Source: JBHEMT01 sp046262435 (GTDB taxonomy: Bacteria; Chloroflexota; Dormibacteria; Aeolococcales; Aeolococcaceae). From it: DNA of 21,978 bases. The stretch is from NCBI GenBank assembly GCA_046262435.1, contig JBHEMT010000061.1:1-21978 (forward strand), given 5' to 3'. How positions within the stretch are numbered: the stretch's first letter is position 1; every line of letters starts with the position of its first letter. The position numbers and the translations under genes were made by a program. The notes under the pieces were generated by a model that made no database searches, had not been told where the DNA came from, and was given only the letters and a program-made list of their open reading frames with translations. Below, piece by piece: positions 6,303 to 13,959 of the stretch.

Positions 6303-6995
6303 ATGTGGCATAGCTTCTTTCCCGCGCTGGTCGCTCCCGGAGTGTCCAGCGCTCAGGCGGCAACGATCCTGCTCGTCGTCGGGATCGCGCTTGCGGCCGC
6401 CACCGCCGTCCTCATCGTGCGCGGGTGGGGCCGTCCGCCACGCGCCGCCATCCTCGGCGGCGTGGCCTACGGCGCTGTGCCCTACCTGGTCGCCCAGGCG
6501 AGCGGCGTGCTCACCCCGGCGCTGATCGCGGTGCCACCGCTGATGCTGCTCCTGCTCGACGAGCTGCTGGTGGGCCGCCGCCGCCCCGCCCTGCTGGTGG
6601 GCGCGCTGCTGGGTGGCCTGGCCTCGCTTCCCGTGCCGCACAGCGGCCCCCTGCTCCTCGCCCTGGCGGCCGCTGCGGGCATAGGTCTGGTCGTGGTCGC
6701 GCTACTGCGTCCGCGCGGGACATCCTCGGGAAGCGGTCGCTTGCTCACCGTGGCGGCGACTGCCGTGGTGGTGTACGTACTTGTGCTCGCCTACCCATTG
6801 CACATCACGCAAACCGGACCGCGCAGCTTCAACGCGTGGGTGACGGACAACCAGGCGGGGGGAGCCTCTGTGCTCAACGGTTTTGCGGCCTCGCTCGGAC
6901 ACCTGGTGAGCAGCGGCAGCGCGCTCGCCTACGTGGTGCTCGGGCTGGTGCTCGCGGGCGTGGTTGAGCTGGCCCGGCGCTCGAAGTCCCGCTAG
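6303..6995 (+). CDS. Polytopic membrane protein of unknown function
   Basis: A 230-residue, strongly hydrophobic protein with about six or seven predicted membrane segments: around AATILLVVGIALAAATAVLIV, AILGGVAYGAVPYLVAQ, LIAVPPLMLLLLDELL, PALLVGALLGGLASL, PLLLALAAAAGIGLVVVALL, LLTVAATAVVVYVLVLAYPL and LAYVVLGLVLAGVVELA. A polar stretch of about 45 residues before the last helix (LHITQTGPRSFNAWVTDNQ...) is probably an extracytoplasmic loop. The C-terminus is basic (RRSKSR) and so likely cytoplasmic. I do not recognise a family or catalytic motif. The ATG at 6303 is chosen because hydrophobicity starts soon after it; the open frame extends to 6216 without coding character. It lies 88 bases after the response regulator on the same strand and could be co-transcribed or a target of it. 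Confidence 0.7.
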   Translation: MWHSFFPALVAPGVSSAQAATILLVVGIALAAATAVLIVRGWGRPPRAAILGGVAYGAVPYLVAQASGVLTPALIAVPPLMLLLLDELLVGRRRPALLVGALLGGLASLPVPHSGPLLLALAAAAGIGLVVVALLRPRGTSSGSGRLLTVAATAVVVYVLVLAYPLHITQTGPRSFNAWVTDNQAGGASVLNGFAASLGHLVSSGSALAYVVLGLVLAGVVELARRSKSR

Positions 6996-7005
6996 AGCGC
7001 GGAGC

Positions 7006-8292
7006 TCATCGGTCGGGTTGGGCGGACCGCGGCTCCCCCGCCGCGGCGTCGCCGACGATCAGCCGGATCGGGCGGTCGGAGAAGACGTAGTTCCAAAACC
7101 AGCCGAACAGCACCAGCAGCTTGCGCCGGAACCCCAGGATGAGCACCAAGTGCACCAGGAGCCAAGCGATCCATCCAGCAAACCCGGAGAGGCGAATGGG
7201 GCCGGACTGCATCACCCCGGCATTTCGGCCGACCGTGGCCATGATGCCCTTGTCCCGGTAGTGGAAGGGCGCCGGCGATCGGCCCGCGAGGATGGCGCCG
7301 ATCGACGCGGCCGCGTGCCTCCCCTCCTGAATGGCGACGCTGGCCAGCATCGGCAGCGGCGTTTCGTGGCCCTCGACATCGGCCATGTCTCCGACGACGA
7401 ATACCTCGGGATGACCCTCCAGCTGGAGGGTCCTTTGCACCCGAAGAGTGCCGCGCGTTGCGTGCGCCACATCAGGTAGGCGACCAGCGAGGTCACCGGC
7501 CCGCACCCCCGCCGCCCAGATCACCATGCCGGCCTCGATCTGTGCACCGCCGCGGAGTCGCAGGCTCTGGCCCTCGACCGACGCGATTGCTGAGTGCAGC
7601 TGCACGGTCACGCCCTTGGCGGTCAGGGCGGCTCGTGCCGCTCTTCGCAGCGACGGCGCGAACGCGGCCAGCACGGAGTCGCCAGCCTCGACGAGTCGCA
7701 CACTCGCCTCCGTGCAAAGCTCGGCTCCAAGGTCGCGCCGTAGGGGCCCGGCAATCAGCTCGGCGAGCGCGCCACAGAACTCCACGCCGGTCGGGCCGCC
7801 GCCGACCACCACGAAGGAGAGCAGCGTCCGACGGCGTTCAGCGTCAGGCTCCCAGCGGGCCGTCTCGAACTGGGTCAGGACCCGGTTGCGGAGCCGCAGC
7901 GCGCCCGGGAGGTCCTTGAGTTGAAAGCAGGTGGAGCGCAGCTCGTCATTTCCGAAGAACTCAGTGGTGCTTCCGGCGGCGATGATCAGGTGGTCGTATG
8001 CGAGGTCGCCCTCCGATGTTCTGACGACCCGGCGCTTCAGATCCATTCCGGTCACCGTCGCCAGGCGAAACTCCGCGTTGCCCAGCACGCGCAGGATCGA
8101 GCGGACCGGCTGGGCAATGTCACCGGGCTCGAGCAACGCGGTGGCCACCTGGTACAGCAACGGCGTGAACAGATGGTGGTTGCTGCGGTCGATCACCGTG
8201 GTCCGCACTGGCAGCCTGGCCAGGGCTTTGGCGGCGTTGAGACCACCAAAGCCGGCACCGACCACCACCACCCGCGCGCGAGGCTCGGTCAT
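7006..8292 (-). CDS. ndh: Type II NADH dehydrogenase (NDH-2 family flavoprotein)
   Basis: A 428-residue membrane-associated flavoprotein that would pass electrons from NADH to quinone without pumping protons. The FAD-binding GAGFGG is at residues 12-17, and the second nucleotide-binding motif GGGPTGVEFCGALAEL begins at about 164. The FAD-contact VFVVGDMADVEG is present near 300. A C-terminal region of hydrophobic and basic helices (GFAGWIAWLLVHLVLILGFRRKLLVLFGWFWNYVF) is the usual membrane anchor. The length fits NDH-2 (about 400-450). The ATG at 8292 is five bases after the GH15 stop, so the two genes are almost certainly in one transcript. The gene ends 10 bases from the convergent membrane protein gene. 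Other members of this flavoprotein family reduce other acceptors; the anchor favours a respiratory role. Confidence 0.92.
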   Translation of the reverse strand: MTEPRARVVVVGAGFGGLNAAKALARLPVRTTVIDRSNHHLFTPLLYQVATALLEPGDIAQPVRSILRVLGNAEFRLATVTGMDLKRRVVRTSEGDLAYDHLIIAAGSTTEFFGNDELRSTCFQLKDLPGALRLRNRVLTQFETARWEPDAERRRTLLSFVVVGGGPTGVEFCGALAELIAGPLRRDLGAELCTEASVRLVEAGDSVLAAFAPSLRRAARAALTAKGVTVQLHSAIASVEGQSLRLRGGAQIEAGMVIWAAGVRAGDLAGRLPDVAHATRGTLRVQRTLQLEGHPEVFVVGDMADVEGHETPLPMLASVAIQEGRHAAASIGAILAGRSPAPFHYRDKGIMATVGRNAGVMQSGPIRLSGFAGWIAWLLVHLVLILGFRRKLLVLFGWFWNYVFSDRPIRLIVGDAAAGEPRSAQPDR

Positions 8293-8297
8293 CCCGG

Positions 8298-10241
8298 CTA
8301 CCGCCGTGGGTTGCGGCTCAGGGTGTTGTTGCGGCGTCGTTCGATGTTCACCGCCGCCGAGATGAGGGCGAGGTGGCTGAACGCCTGGGGGAAGTTGCCC
8401 AGAAAGGCGCCCGTCTGCGAGTCCACCTCCTCACTGAACAGGCCCAGCGGCGACGCGAAGGCCAGCAGCCGCTCGAAGCGGCGTTCCGCCTCCTCCAGCT
8501 CACCCACAAGGGCGAGGGCATCCGCCAGCCAGAACGCGCAGATGATGAAGGAGCCCTCGGGCGTGGTCAGCCCGTCGTCGGTGTTCTGGGTGCGGTAGCG
8601 GTAGACCAGTGGCCCGGTCGACAGGGCATCGTCGATGGCGGCGATTGTGGAGCGCAGTCGAGGGTCGCCGGTTCGGAGAAAACCGAGCTGCACCAGCCGC
8701 AAGGCGCCCGCGTCGAGCTGGTCGCTGCCGAAGGACTGGGTGAAGCTGCCGATCTCCTTGGAGTAGCCCCTGGACATCACAGCACGATGGATTCGGGTAC
8801 GTGCCGTCGCCCAGCGCGGGTCGACCTCCTTCTTGAGCATCGCACCGAGTCGGATGCCACGGTCAACCGCGACCCAGCACATCGCCTTGCTGTACACAAA
8901 GTCGAGGTTCTCGCCGCGCACCTCCCACAGCGAGGCGTCCGGCTCCTCCCAGCGGTCGACCGCGAAGTTGACGATGATCACCAGCTCATCCCAGAGCGCC
9001 TTGCTGATCTTGCCGCCGTTGAGCGCGAAGAGGTAGACGGAGTCGAGCAGTTCGCCAAAGATGTCGAGCTGCAGCTGGTCGGCGGCGCCGTTGTTGATTC
9101 GCACGGGTACGGAGTCGCGATAGCCGCTGAGGTGGGGCAGCTCCTCCTCGTCCCCCGGTGACCGTCCGTCGAGGCTGTAGAGGTTCTTCAACCCCTTGGA
9201 AAGGGTGAGGTGGCCCATCCACTCCATGAAGTCGGTCGCCTCCTGGTGGAAGCCGAGCTGGAGCTGCGCATAGAGGGTGAAGGAGGCATCACGCAGCCAG
9301 GTGAAGCGGTAGTCCCAGTTGCGCGACCCGCCGACCCACTCGGGCAGGCTGGTGGTCGGGGAGGCGATGATCGCGCCGGTGGGCGCGTAGGTCAGCAGCT
9401 TGAGGGTCAGCGCCGACCTCCACACGTGCATCTCGTACGGGCCGCGATAGGTGCACTGACTGATCCAGCGCCACCAGAACATCTGCGAGGTGCGCAGCAG
9501 CTGTCGGCCCACCTCGACATCGGCGAGTGAGGTTCCGCAGCCGCTGCTGGCGGTGTTGACCGAAAGACCGATGATGACGGTCTCGCCCGGGCCGATGCTG
9601 AACTGCTGGTTGTGGCCGTGGAGCGGGATGCTCGCGGTCACGCAGTAGTGCCGGTCGTCAACGTCGCCATGCAGGATGCCGTCGACCGGCTTGAGCGGGT
9701 TGTCCTGCCGGCCATAGTCAGGGCGCATGTCGATGTGCTGCCCGAAGCGCACCGTCCCGGCGAGACCGGTGACCACGCGGACGATGCGCGGGTGCTTGTG
9801 TGGCCGCGCGTGCTGCTTGGCGTCATGCTCGTCGACGGGCATGAAGTCGGTGACCTCGGCGAGACCGTCCCCGGTCTGGAACACCGTGCGCAGGAGATTG
9901 GTCTTGTCCGCGTACTGCTGACGGCAGGTGTGGGGATCGACCGGGGCGAGCTCCCACGCGCCACCACGCTTGGCATCGAGGATGCGGCCAAAGATACTGG
10001 GACTGTCGAAGCGCGGCAGGCAGCACCAGTCGATGCTCCCGTCGATGCCCACCAGCGCGGCCGAGCGACAGTCGCCGATCAGTCCGTAGTCGGCGATCGG
10101 CAGGTAGCCGCCCCCGTTGCGCCGCGAGACGTGCGGACCGGTCGCGGACTGATGGGTGCGCGGCGCATCAGCGGCCGCGTCCGGTGCCGACGGCAGGCCT
10201 CGCTGCGGGGCTCGGGTTCGCGCTGCCGCCCGTCGGGTCAC
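8298..10241 (-). CDS. Glycoside hydrolase family 15 protein (trehalase/glucoamylase-like)
   Basis: About 647 residues with the bacterial GH15 layout: an N-terminal beta-sandwich beginning YLPIADYGLIGDCRSAALVGIDGSIDWCCLPRFDSPSIFG, then an (alpha/alpha)6 catalytic barrel. Visible family motifs are NWDYRFTWLRDASFTLYA (WLRDAS at about 315-320), SLWEVRGE (Glu near 440, probable general acid), TPEGSFIICAFWLADALA and GLFSEEVD (Glu near 604, probable general base). Family members of this size include actinobacterial trehalases and glucoamylases; the sequence alone does not decide between them. I chose the GTG at 10241, directly after the stop of the preceding small gene, with GAGG about ten bases upstream. 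The frame stays open to 10304. The first ~40 residues are Arg/Ala-rich and unconserved, so the true start may be further in. No signal peptide is evident, which suggests an intracellular enzyme. Confidence 0.9.
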   Translation of the reverse strand: MTRRAAARTRAPQRGLPSAPDAAADAPRTHQSATGPHVSRRNGGGYLPIADYGLIGDCRSAALVGIDGSIDWCCLPRFDSPSIFGRILDAKRGGAWELAPVDPHTCRQQYADKTNLLRTVFQTGDGLAEVTDFMPVDEHDAKQHARPHKHPRIVRVVTGLAGTVRFGQHIDMRPDYGRQDNPLKPVDGILHGDVDDRHYCVTASIPLHGHNQQFSIGPGETVIIGLSVNTASSGCGTSLADVEVGRQLLRTSQMFWWRWISQCTYRGPYEMHVWRSALTLKLLTYAPTGAIIASPTTSLPEWVGGSRNWDYRFTWLRDASFTLYAQLQLGFHQEATDFMEWMGHLTLSKGLKNLYSLDGRSPGDEEELPHLSGYRDSVPVRINNGAADQLQLDIFGELLDSVYLFALNGGKISKALWDELVIIVNFAVDRWEEPDASLWEVRGENLDFVYSKAMCWVAVDRGIRLGAMLKKEVDPRWATARTRIHRAVMSRGYSKEIGSFTQSFGSDQLDAGALRLVQLGFLRTGDPRLRSTIAAIDDALSTGPLVYRYRTQNTDDGLTTPEGSFIICAFWLADALALVGELEEAERRFERLLAFASPLGLFSEEVDSQTGAFLGNFPQAFSHLALISAAVNIERRRNNTLSRNPRR

Positions 10242-10243
10242 TC

Positions 10244-10471
10244 CTACCAGTCCTCGGGGAGCGCATCCTCGGCATCCAGCTCCCGAGCCCGTTTGGATAT
10301 CCACTTCTGCGCCGCGGCACGGTCCTTGGCACGACCGACGGCCTGCACCGCGTCCTCGAGATCCTGCCGGTTGCGAATTGGGAAGGAGCCGTCAGGCATC
10401 GCCTCGCCCTTCTCGGTCAGCTTGCGACGCTCCTCAGCGCTGAAGTCGTGCTTGTTCGGCACCCCTGCCAC
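10244..10471 (-). CDS. Small DUF6582-like protein
   Basis: A 75-residue charged, probably helical protein. The segment KLTEKGEAMPDGSFPIRNRQDLEDAVQAVGRAKDRAAAQKWISKRARELDAEDALPEDW fits the pattern I recall for DUF6582 proteins: a ...LPDGSYPIRN...DL..A....GRAK...A..HI.KRA..L motif that also occurs in phage-associated proteins. The function is unknown. The first start is a GTG at 10471. A second GTG at 10462 has a better-spaced purine-rich GAGGGTGG upstream, so the protein may be three residues shorter. Its stop codon lies two bases before the proposed GH15 start, suggesting coupled translation. It is divergent from the aldose 1-epimerase gene, with 106 bases between the start codons. Confidence 0.75.
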   Translation of the reverse strand: MAGVPNKHDFSAEERRKLTEKGEAMPDGSFPIRNRQDLEDAVQAVGRAKDRAAAQKWISKRARELDAEDALPEDW

Positions 10472-10577
10472 CCTCGGTCGAGCCGCCGCCCCGGCCGGGT
10501 GGCCCGGGGACCATCGGCGTCCGCGCGGCTGCGATGATAGCCGCCGTGGCTCACGTTCCCCCGCGTCGCCAACGGCG

Positions 10578-11501
10578 GTGAGCTACCTGCCCAGCGGCCT
10601 CCAGCACGAGCTCCGCGCCGGAGCCGCACGGGCCGTCGCCGTTGAGGTGGGCGGCGGCCTGCGCGAGTACACGGTGGCCGGACGTCACCTGCTCGATGGG
10701 TATGGCGAGCACGAGATCTGCGCCGGCGCACGCGGTCAGCTGCTGGTCCCCTGGCCCAACCGGGTGCGCGATGGGCGGTATGCGTCGAACGACCGGGTGC
10801 ATCAGCTCGCCCTCACCGAGCCGGAGCAGCACAACGCCATTCACGGTCTGGTCCGCTTTGCGGCGTGGCGACTCGAGGACCGTGACACCGCCCGTATTCG
10901 CCTCAGCCATACCCTGCACCCTCAACCCGGCTATCCGCACAGCCTTCTCGTCGGTGTCGAGTACCACCTCACCGAAACCGCCCTCCAGGTGTCGGTCGAG
11001 GTGAGCAACCGGGGCGACAGCACCGCCCCTGTCGGGGTCGGCGCCCACCCGTATCTGCGCGCCGGCGGAGGCCAGGTCGACGACTGGACGCTGCATCTGC
11101 CGGCCGGGCGGCGCCTGGTGACCGACGCCCAGCAGGTCCCGCTTTCAGACGTACCGGTGGCGGGGAGCCCTGAGGATTTTCGCAGCCCACGGCGGATCGG
11201 GGTGACGCACCTCGACACCGGGTACAGTGAGCTGTCCCGCGATACCGCCGGAAGCTGCCGGGTCGAGGTCCGTGCAAAGGATGGAGGTGGTGTTGCGCTC
11301 GTGCTGGGCGCCGACATCCCCTACGTGATGGCCTTCACCGGAGACACCCTCGCCGACGTGTCGCGGCGGCGTCAGGGGCTCGGGCTGGAACCCATGACCT
11401 GCGCACCCGACGCCTTCAACAGCGGTCAGGGCCTGCGCACGTTGGGTCCCGGGGAGACCCTTCGCTGCGGGTGGCGGCTCGAGGCAATTTCGCCCGACTG
11501 A
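10578..11501 (+). CDS. Aldose 1-epimerase family protein
   Basis: A 307-residue galactose-mutarotase-fold enzyme that interconverts alpha and beta anomers of sugars. The family's key residues are present: His89 in NAIHGLVRF, His157 in VGVGAHPYL (general acid) and Glu271 in LGLEPMTCAPDAFNS (general base). The sugar-contact strand LLVPWPNRVRDGRY also matches. The GTG at 10578 is chosen because the conserved region starts a few residues later; the open frame continues far upstream only because it runs antisense to GH15. No clear ribosome-binding site is visible. The gene is divergent from the GH15/NDH-2 run. A GH15 enzyme releases a free sugar in its beta form, so a nearby mutarotase is functionally sensible, but the link is inferred. 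Confidence 0.9.
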   Translation: MSYLPSGLQHELRAGAARAVAVEVGGGLREYTVAGRHLLDGYGEHEICAGARGQLLVPWPNRVRDGRYASNDRVHQLALTEPEQHNAIHGLVRFAAWRLEDRDTARIRLSHTLHPQPGYPHSLLVGVEYHLTETALQVSVEVSNRGDSTAPVGVGAHPYLRAGGGQVDDWTLHLPAGRRLVTDAQQVPLSDVPVAGSPEDFRSPRRIGVTHLDTGYSELSRDTAGSCRVEVRAKDGGGVALVLGADIPYVMAFTGDTLADVSRRRQGLGLEPMTCAPDAFNSGQGLRTLGPGETLRCGWRLEAISPD

Positions 11502-11552
11502 CCGCCGCCGAGGGGGGTACCGGCCTGGCCGAGCCGATCAGTGTTCTCGGGC

Positions 11553-12443
11553 TCATGCGCGACCAGTTCCGTCACCGCCGGCACTGTTCGTGCGCTGCTT
11601 GCGACGCAGCAGCTGATCGACAGATGTCTGAACGAAGCCCGCGCCGAGGTAGAGGTTGCGCGCGGCGTCGGTCTCGAAGCCGACCTTCAGGCGGCGTGCG
11701 CCCTTGCGGGCGAGCAGATCGAGGCCGTTGGTCAGCAACATGCGACCGAGGCCCCGCCGCTGGTATTCGTCCTCGACGCGCATCGGTTCAACGAGTCCAA
11801 CCAGCGTCGTGTGGTCGAACCAGAACAACGCGTAGCCGGCGGCCGTACCGTCCGAGTCCTCAACCGCCAGATCGAGCGTCGGTTCGTACAGGGAACCCTG
11901 CCGCAGTCGCGAGTCGACGAGTTCCCCGTTGCGAGCAATCATCGGGTGCGGACGATCCGCGCGGGTCACCCGATCGACGATCATGAACCCATCGACCTGC
12001 GCAACCGGCGGGCGCTGCTCTGCATCCATCCACGAAGTGCCCGACAGCTCGCCGGTCATCGCGAACCCACTCCGAGTGGCGAGGGCCGTCAGCGCCACGT
12101 TGTCCGCGCAGGCGATGACTCGGAGGGCGTCGAATTGCTGTCCGGCGGTGGCATTCAGCGTCGCGCGCCAGACGTCTTCCTCGTCGACGCTCGACGGCAC
12201 GGCGAACACATCTGCTTGCCAGGTGTCGCCCCAGGCTGTCAGCCCTGCAGCAGCCACCGGGCCGGCGTCATCGAACCAGACCGGGAGCGCCAGGTCGTCA
12301 GTGGCTCGTGGGCGGCGCCACCACCACTGCACGTCGGCGGCCTCCCACATCCCGCCAAAGGCATCGGCCAGGCGAGCCCGCTGGAGAATTGCGGTGGTGG
12401 CGTGCAACCGCGCGAGGCCCTGCAACAACTCGCGTCGCACCAC
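11553..12443 (-). CDS. GNAT family N-acetyltransferase (tandem-domain)
   Basis: A 296-residue acetyl-CoA-dependent acetyltransferase. The C-terminal GNAT domain is clear: LVGLVEPMRVEDEYQRRGLGRMLL carries the acetyl-CoA pyrophosphate-binding motif (QRRGLGR, 228-234), followed by GARRLKVGFETDAARNLYLGAGFV. The N-terminal half (about 15-135), with ALTALATRSGFAMTGE, looks like a second, degenerate GNAT fold, as in the mycothiol synthase type of tandem proteins. The substrate is unknown. The start is one of two adjacent GTG codons (12443 or 12440); an in-frame stop lies 13 codons upstream, so the N-terminus cannot extend far. No good ribosome-binding site is seen. The gene follows the acidic-protein gene by 36 bases on the same strand, with a hairpin in the gap, and converges on the epimerase gene. 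Confidence 0.85.
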   Translation of the reverse strand: MVRRELLQGLARLHATTAILQRARLADAFGGMWEAADVQWWWRRPRATDDLALPVWFDDAGPVAAAGLTAWGDTWQADVFAVPSSVDEEDVWRATLNATAGQQFDALRVIACADNVALTALATRSGFAMTGELSGTSWMDAEQRPPVAQVDGFMIVDRVTRADRPHPMIARNGELVDSRLRQGSLYEPTLDLAVEDSDGTAAGYALFWFDHTTLVGLVEPMRVEDEYQRRGLGRMLLTNGLDLLARKGARRLKVGFETDAARNLYLGAGFVQTSVDQLLRRKQRTNSAGGDGTGRA

Positions 12444-12450
12444 TGCGGTC

Positions 12451-12473
12451 GTCGAGCGTGAGGGTCGCTCGAC
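12451..12473. repeat. Perfect inverted repeat between the acidic-protein gene and the GNAT gene
   Basis: GTCGAGCG (12451-12458) and CGCTCGAC (12466-12473) form an 8-bp perfect stem with a seven-base loop. It fills most of the 36-base gap between the stop of the acidic-protein gene and the GTG of the acetyltransferase gene on the minus strand. It may be a terminator or attenuator, an mRNA-stabilising hairpin, or an operator. Confidence 0.4.
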
Positions 12474-12479
12474 CCAGCG

Positions 12480-12746
12480 CTAGGGCCGGGTGCGCGACCA
12501 CTCCGCGCTGTTGTCCTCGAACGCGGCCTCGTCGGCCACGCGGGGACCACCGTGACCACCGCCGCCGGTGGGATCCTCGGCTGCGCCGAGCTCGTCCACG
12601 GTGTGCGCATCCTCGAAAGCGTCCTCGTCGGCGGCGGTTCCATCGGGCCCGGCTCCCGCCGGAGCGACCGCGTGACCAGTGTCCGCGGAATGCGGGGTCA
12701 ACCAGCTGTCGGGCGCAGCTCCAGCGCCCTCCGCGTCCTCGGCCAT
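12480..12746 (-). CDS. Small acidic protein of unknown function
   Basis: An 88-residue, Asp/Glu/Ala/Gly-rich protein without membrane segments, predicted to be largely disordered. It carries two related short segments, ADEDAFEDAHTVDE and VADEAAFEDNSAEW, around a Gly-rich linker (TGGGGHGG). I do not recognise a family. The start is well supported: the ATG at 12746 has GGAGGAG (12752-12758) five bases upstream, one of the best ribosome-binding sites in the window. The open frame reaches 12977 but the upstream part has no coding character. Basic residues are very few, so the protein would be strongly negatively charged. It lies upstream of the GNAT gene on the same strand and is divergent from the HAD phosphatase. 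Confidence 0.7.
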   Translation of the reverse strand: MAEDAEGAGAAPDSWLTPHSADTGHAVAPAGAGPDGTAADEDAFEDAHTVDELGAAEDPTGGGGHGGPRVADEAAFEDNSAEWSRTRP

Positions 12747-12783
12747 CAGCGCTCCTCCATCATCGGTGCCTCGCGTGAGGCTA

Positions 12784-12814
12784 CCACCCGGTTCCACCGG
12801 ATCCCGCCGGGTGG
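12784..12814. repeat. Perfect 8-bp inverted repeat in a divergent intergenic region
   Basis: CCACCCGG (12784-12791) and CCGGGTGG (12807-12814) are exact inverted repeats separated by 15 bases. They lie 38 bases before the acidic-protein start (minus strand) and 124 bases before the HAD gene (plus). They could be part of a 5' leader hairpin or a repressor site. No convincing promoter was found beside them. Confidence 0.3.
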
Positions 12815-12937
12815 ACCGGCCGCGGGGATTGCCATTCGCAGGGAGCCCGCGCTCGCAGGGTCGCAGGTGCGCCGGCTTCGGCTGATCCCCGCCACTCGGC
12901 ACAGCCGAGCCTTCGGGCGGCTCCGTATGGTGGGTCG

Positions 12938-13861
12938 ATGTCGACCTCGTCGGGCTCGGGCGCGCTTGCCATTGCACGGCTCGGCGATCCTTCCCTGCAG
13001 CGCCCCGCGCGGCCTCCCCGGCTGGTGGCCCTTGACCTCGACGGCACCTGCCTGCAGCGGGGAGTGCTTCCCGAGCGCACCCGCGATGCCGTGCGGCGTT
13101 CGGTGCGCGCCGGCCGGAGCACCATCGTGATCGCCACCGGCCGCACCTACCGCACCGCAGTCCCCTGGCTGCAGGAGCTCGAGGTCACCGCACCACTGGT
13201 GTGTTTCGGGGGCGCCCTGATCCGCCGGCCGCCGGGCCCCGAGGACCCCCATGTCGACGGGGCCCAGGTGGGGGCAACCCTGTTCCAGGTGAACCTTGAG
13301 CCCGGGGTCGCCCGGCAGGCGATCGGGATCATCCGCGCAGGCGGCTGGCAATGCCTGGTGGACGCCGGCGAGCTCGTCTACTCGGAGGCGCGCCGCGGCG
13401 ATGGGAAGGAGGCCACGGTCAGCGCGGGCCAGTCCCGAATCCTGTTCATCGAGGATGTCGAGTCCTTGCTCGACCGAGCCCCGGTCCACCGGGTGGTCGC
13501 GCTCGACCCGGACCCGCACCGCGCCGACCTGGCTGAATCGACGCTTCGCGAGCGGCTCGGAGACCTGGCCACGGTGGTGCGCTCGCTGCCCACCTACATC
13601 GAGGTGGCCAGCCTCGCCGCGAGCAAGGGCCAGGCGCTGCGCTGGCTCTGCCGCCACTGGGACATCGACCCCCGGGACACCGTCGGCGCCGGTGACAGCG
13701 GCAACGACCTCGATCTTGTCCGAGCGGCAGGGCTCGGGGTGGCCGTCGCCAACGCCGTCCCCGAGGTGCTCGCCGCCGCCGCCCTGGTCGTCCCGGCTGT
13801 CGGCGACAGCGGCGTGGCTGACCTGCTCGGCTGGCTTGGAGCGGATCCCGCGGCCGACTGA
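12938..13861 (+). CDS. Cof-type HAD-superfamily phosphatase
   Basis: A 307-residue HAD hydrolase with a type IIB cap, expected to dephosphorylate small phosphometabolites such as sugar phosphates or flavin nucleotides in the cytosol. All four HAD motifs are visible: ALDLDGTC (nucleophile Asp33, acid/base Asp35), ATGR with Thr67, Lys230 in LAASKGQAL and GAGDSGNDLD with Asp253 and Asp257 binding magnesium. The roughly 90-220 segment is the cap. The ATG at 12938 has a modest purine-rich stretch (GGTGGG) upstream. About 28 residues precede the catalytic core, a little long, but no better internal start is evident. The substrate is undetermined. Confidence 0.92.
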   Translation: MSTSSGSGALAIARLGDPSLQRPARPPRLVALDLDGTCLQRGVLPERTRDAVRRSVRAGRSTIVIATGRTYRTAVPWLQELEVTAPLVCFGGALIRRPPGPEDPHVDGAQVGATLFQVNLEPGVARQAIGIIRAGGWQCLVDAGELVYSEARRGDGKEATVSAGQSRILFIEDVESLLDRAPVHRVVALDPDPHRADLAESTLRERLGDLATVVRSLPTYIEVASLAASKGQALRWLCRHWDIDPRDTVGAGDSGNDLDLVRAAGLGVAVANAVPEVLAAAALVVPAVGDSGVADLLGWLGADPAAD

Positions 13862-13959
13862 GCCGCGGACGGCCGGGGCCGCCTCGAACGGTCCGTGTGT
13901 GGATGATTAGCCGTCTGCGCACTGCTATCTCTTGACAGTGCTGATACAAGGAGATCCGC

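Noticed and set aside
6996..7005. Possible terminator between the convergent membrane protein and NADH dehydrogenase genes
   Set aside because: Only ten bases separate the two stops and no stable stem could be drawn.
9612..10577. Plus-strand open frame continuous with the aldose epimerase gene
   Set aside because: It is the antisense of the GH15 gene and has no family motifs. Epimerase homology begins right after the GTG at 10578.
13932..13946. TTGACA plus GATACA just before the membrane protein gene at 13960
   Set aside because: The hexamers are only five bases apart, and a -10 at normal spacing would overlap the ribosome-binding site, so this is not a usable promoter.
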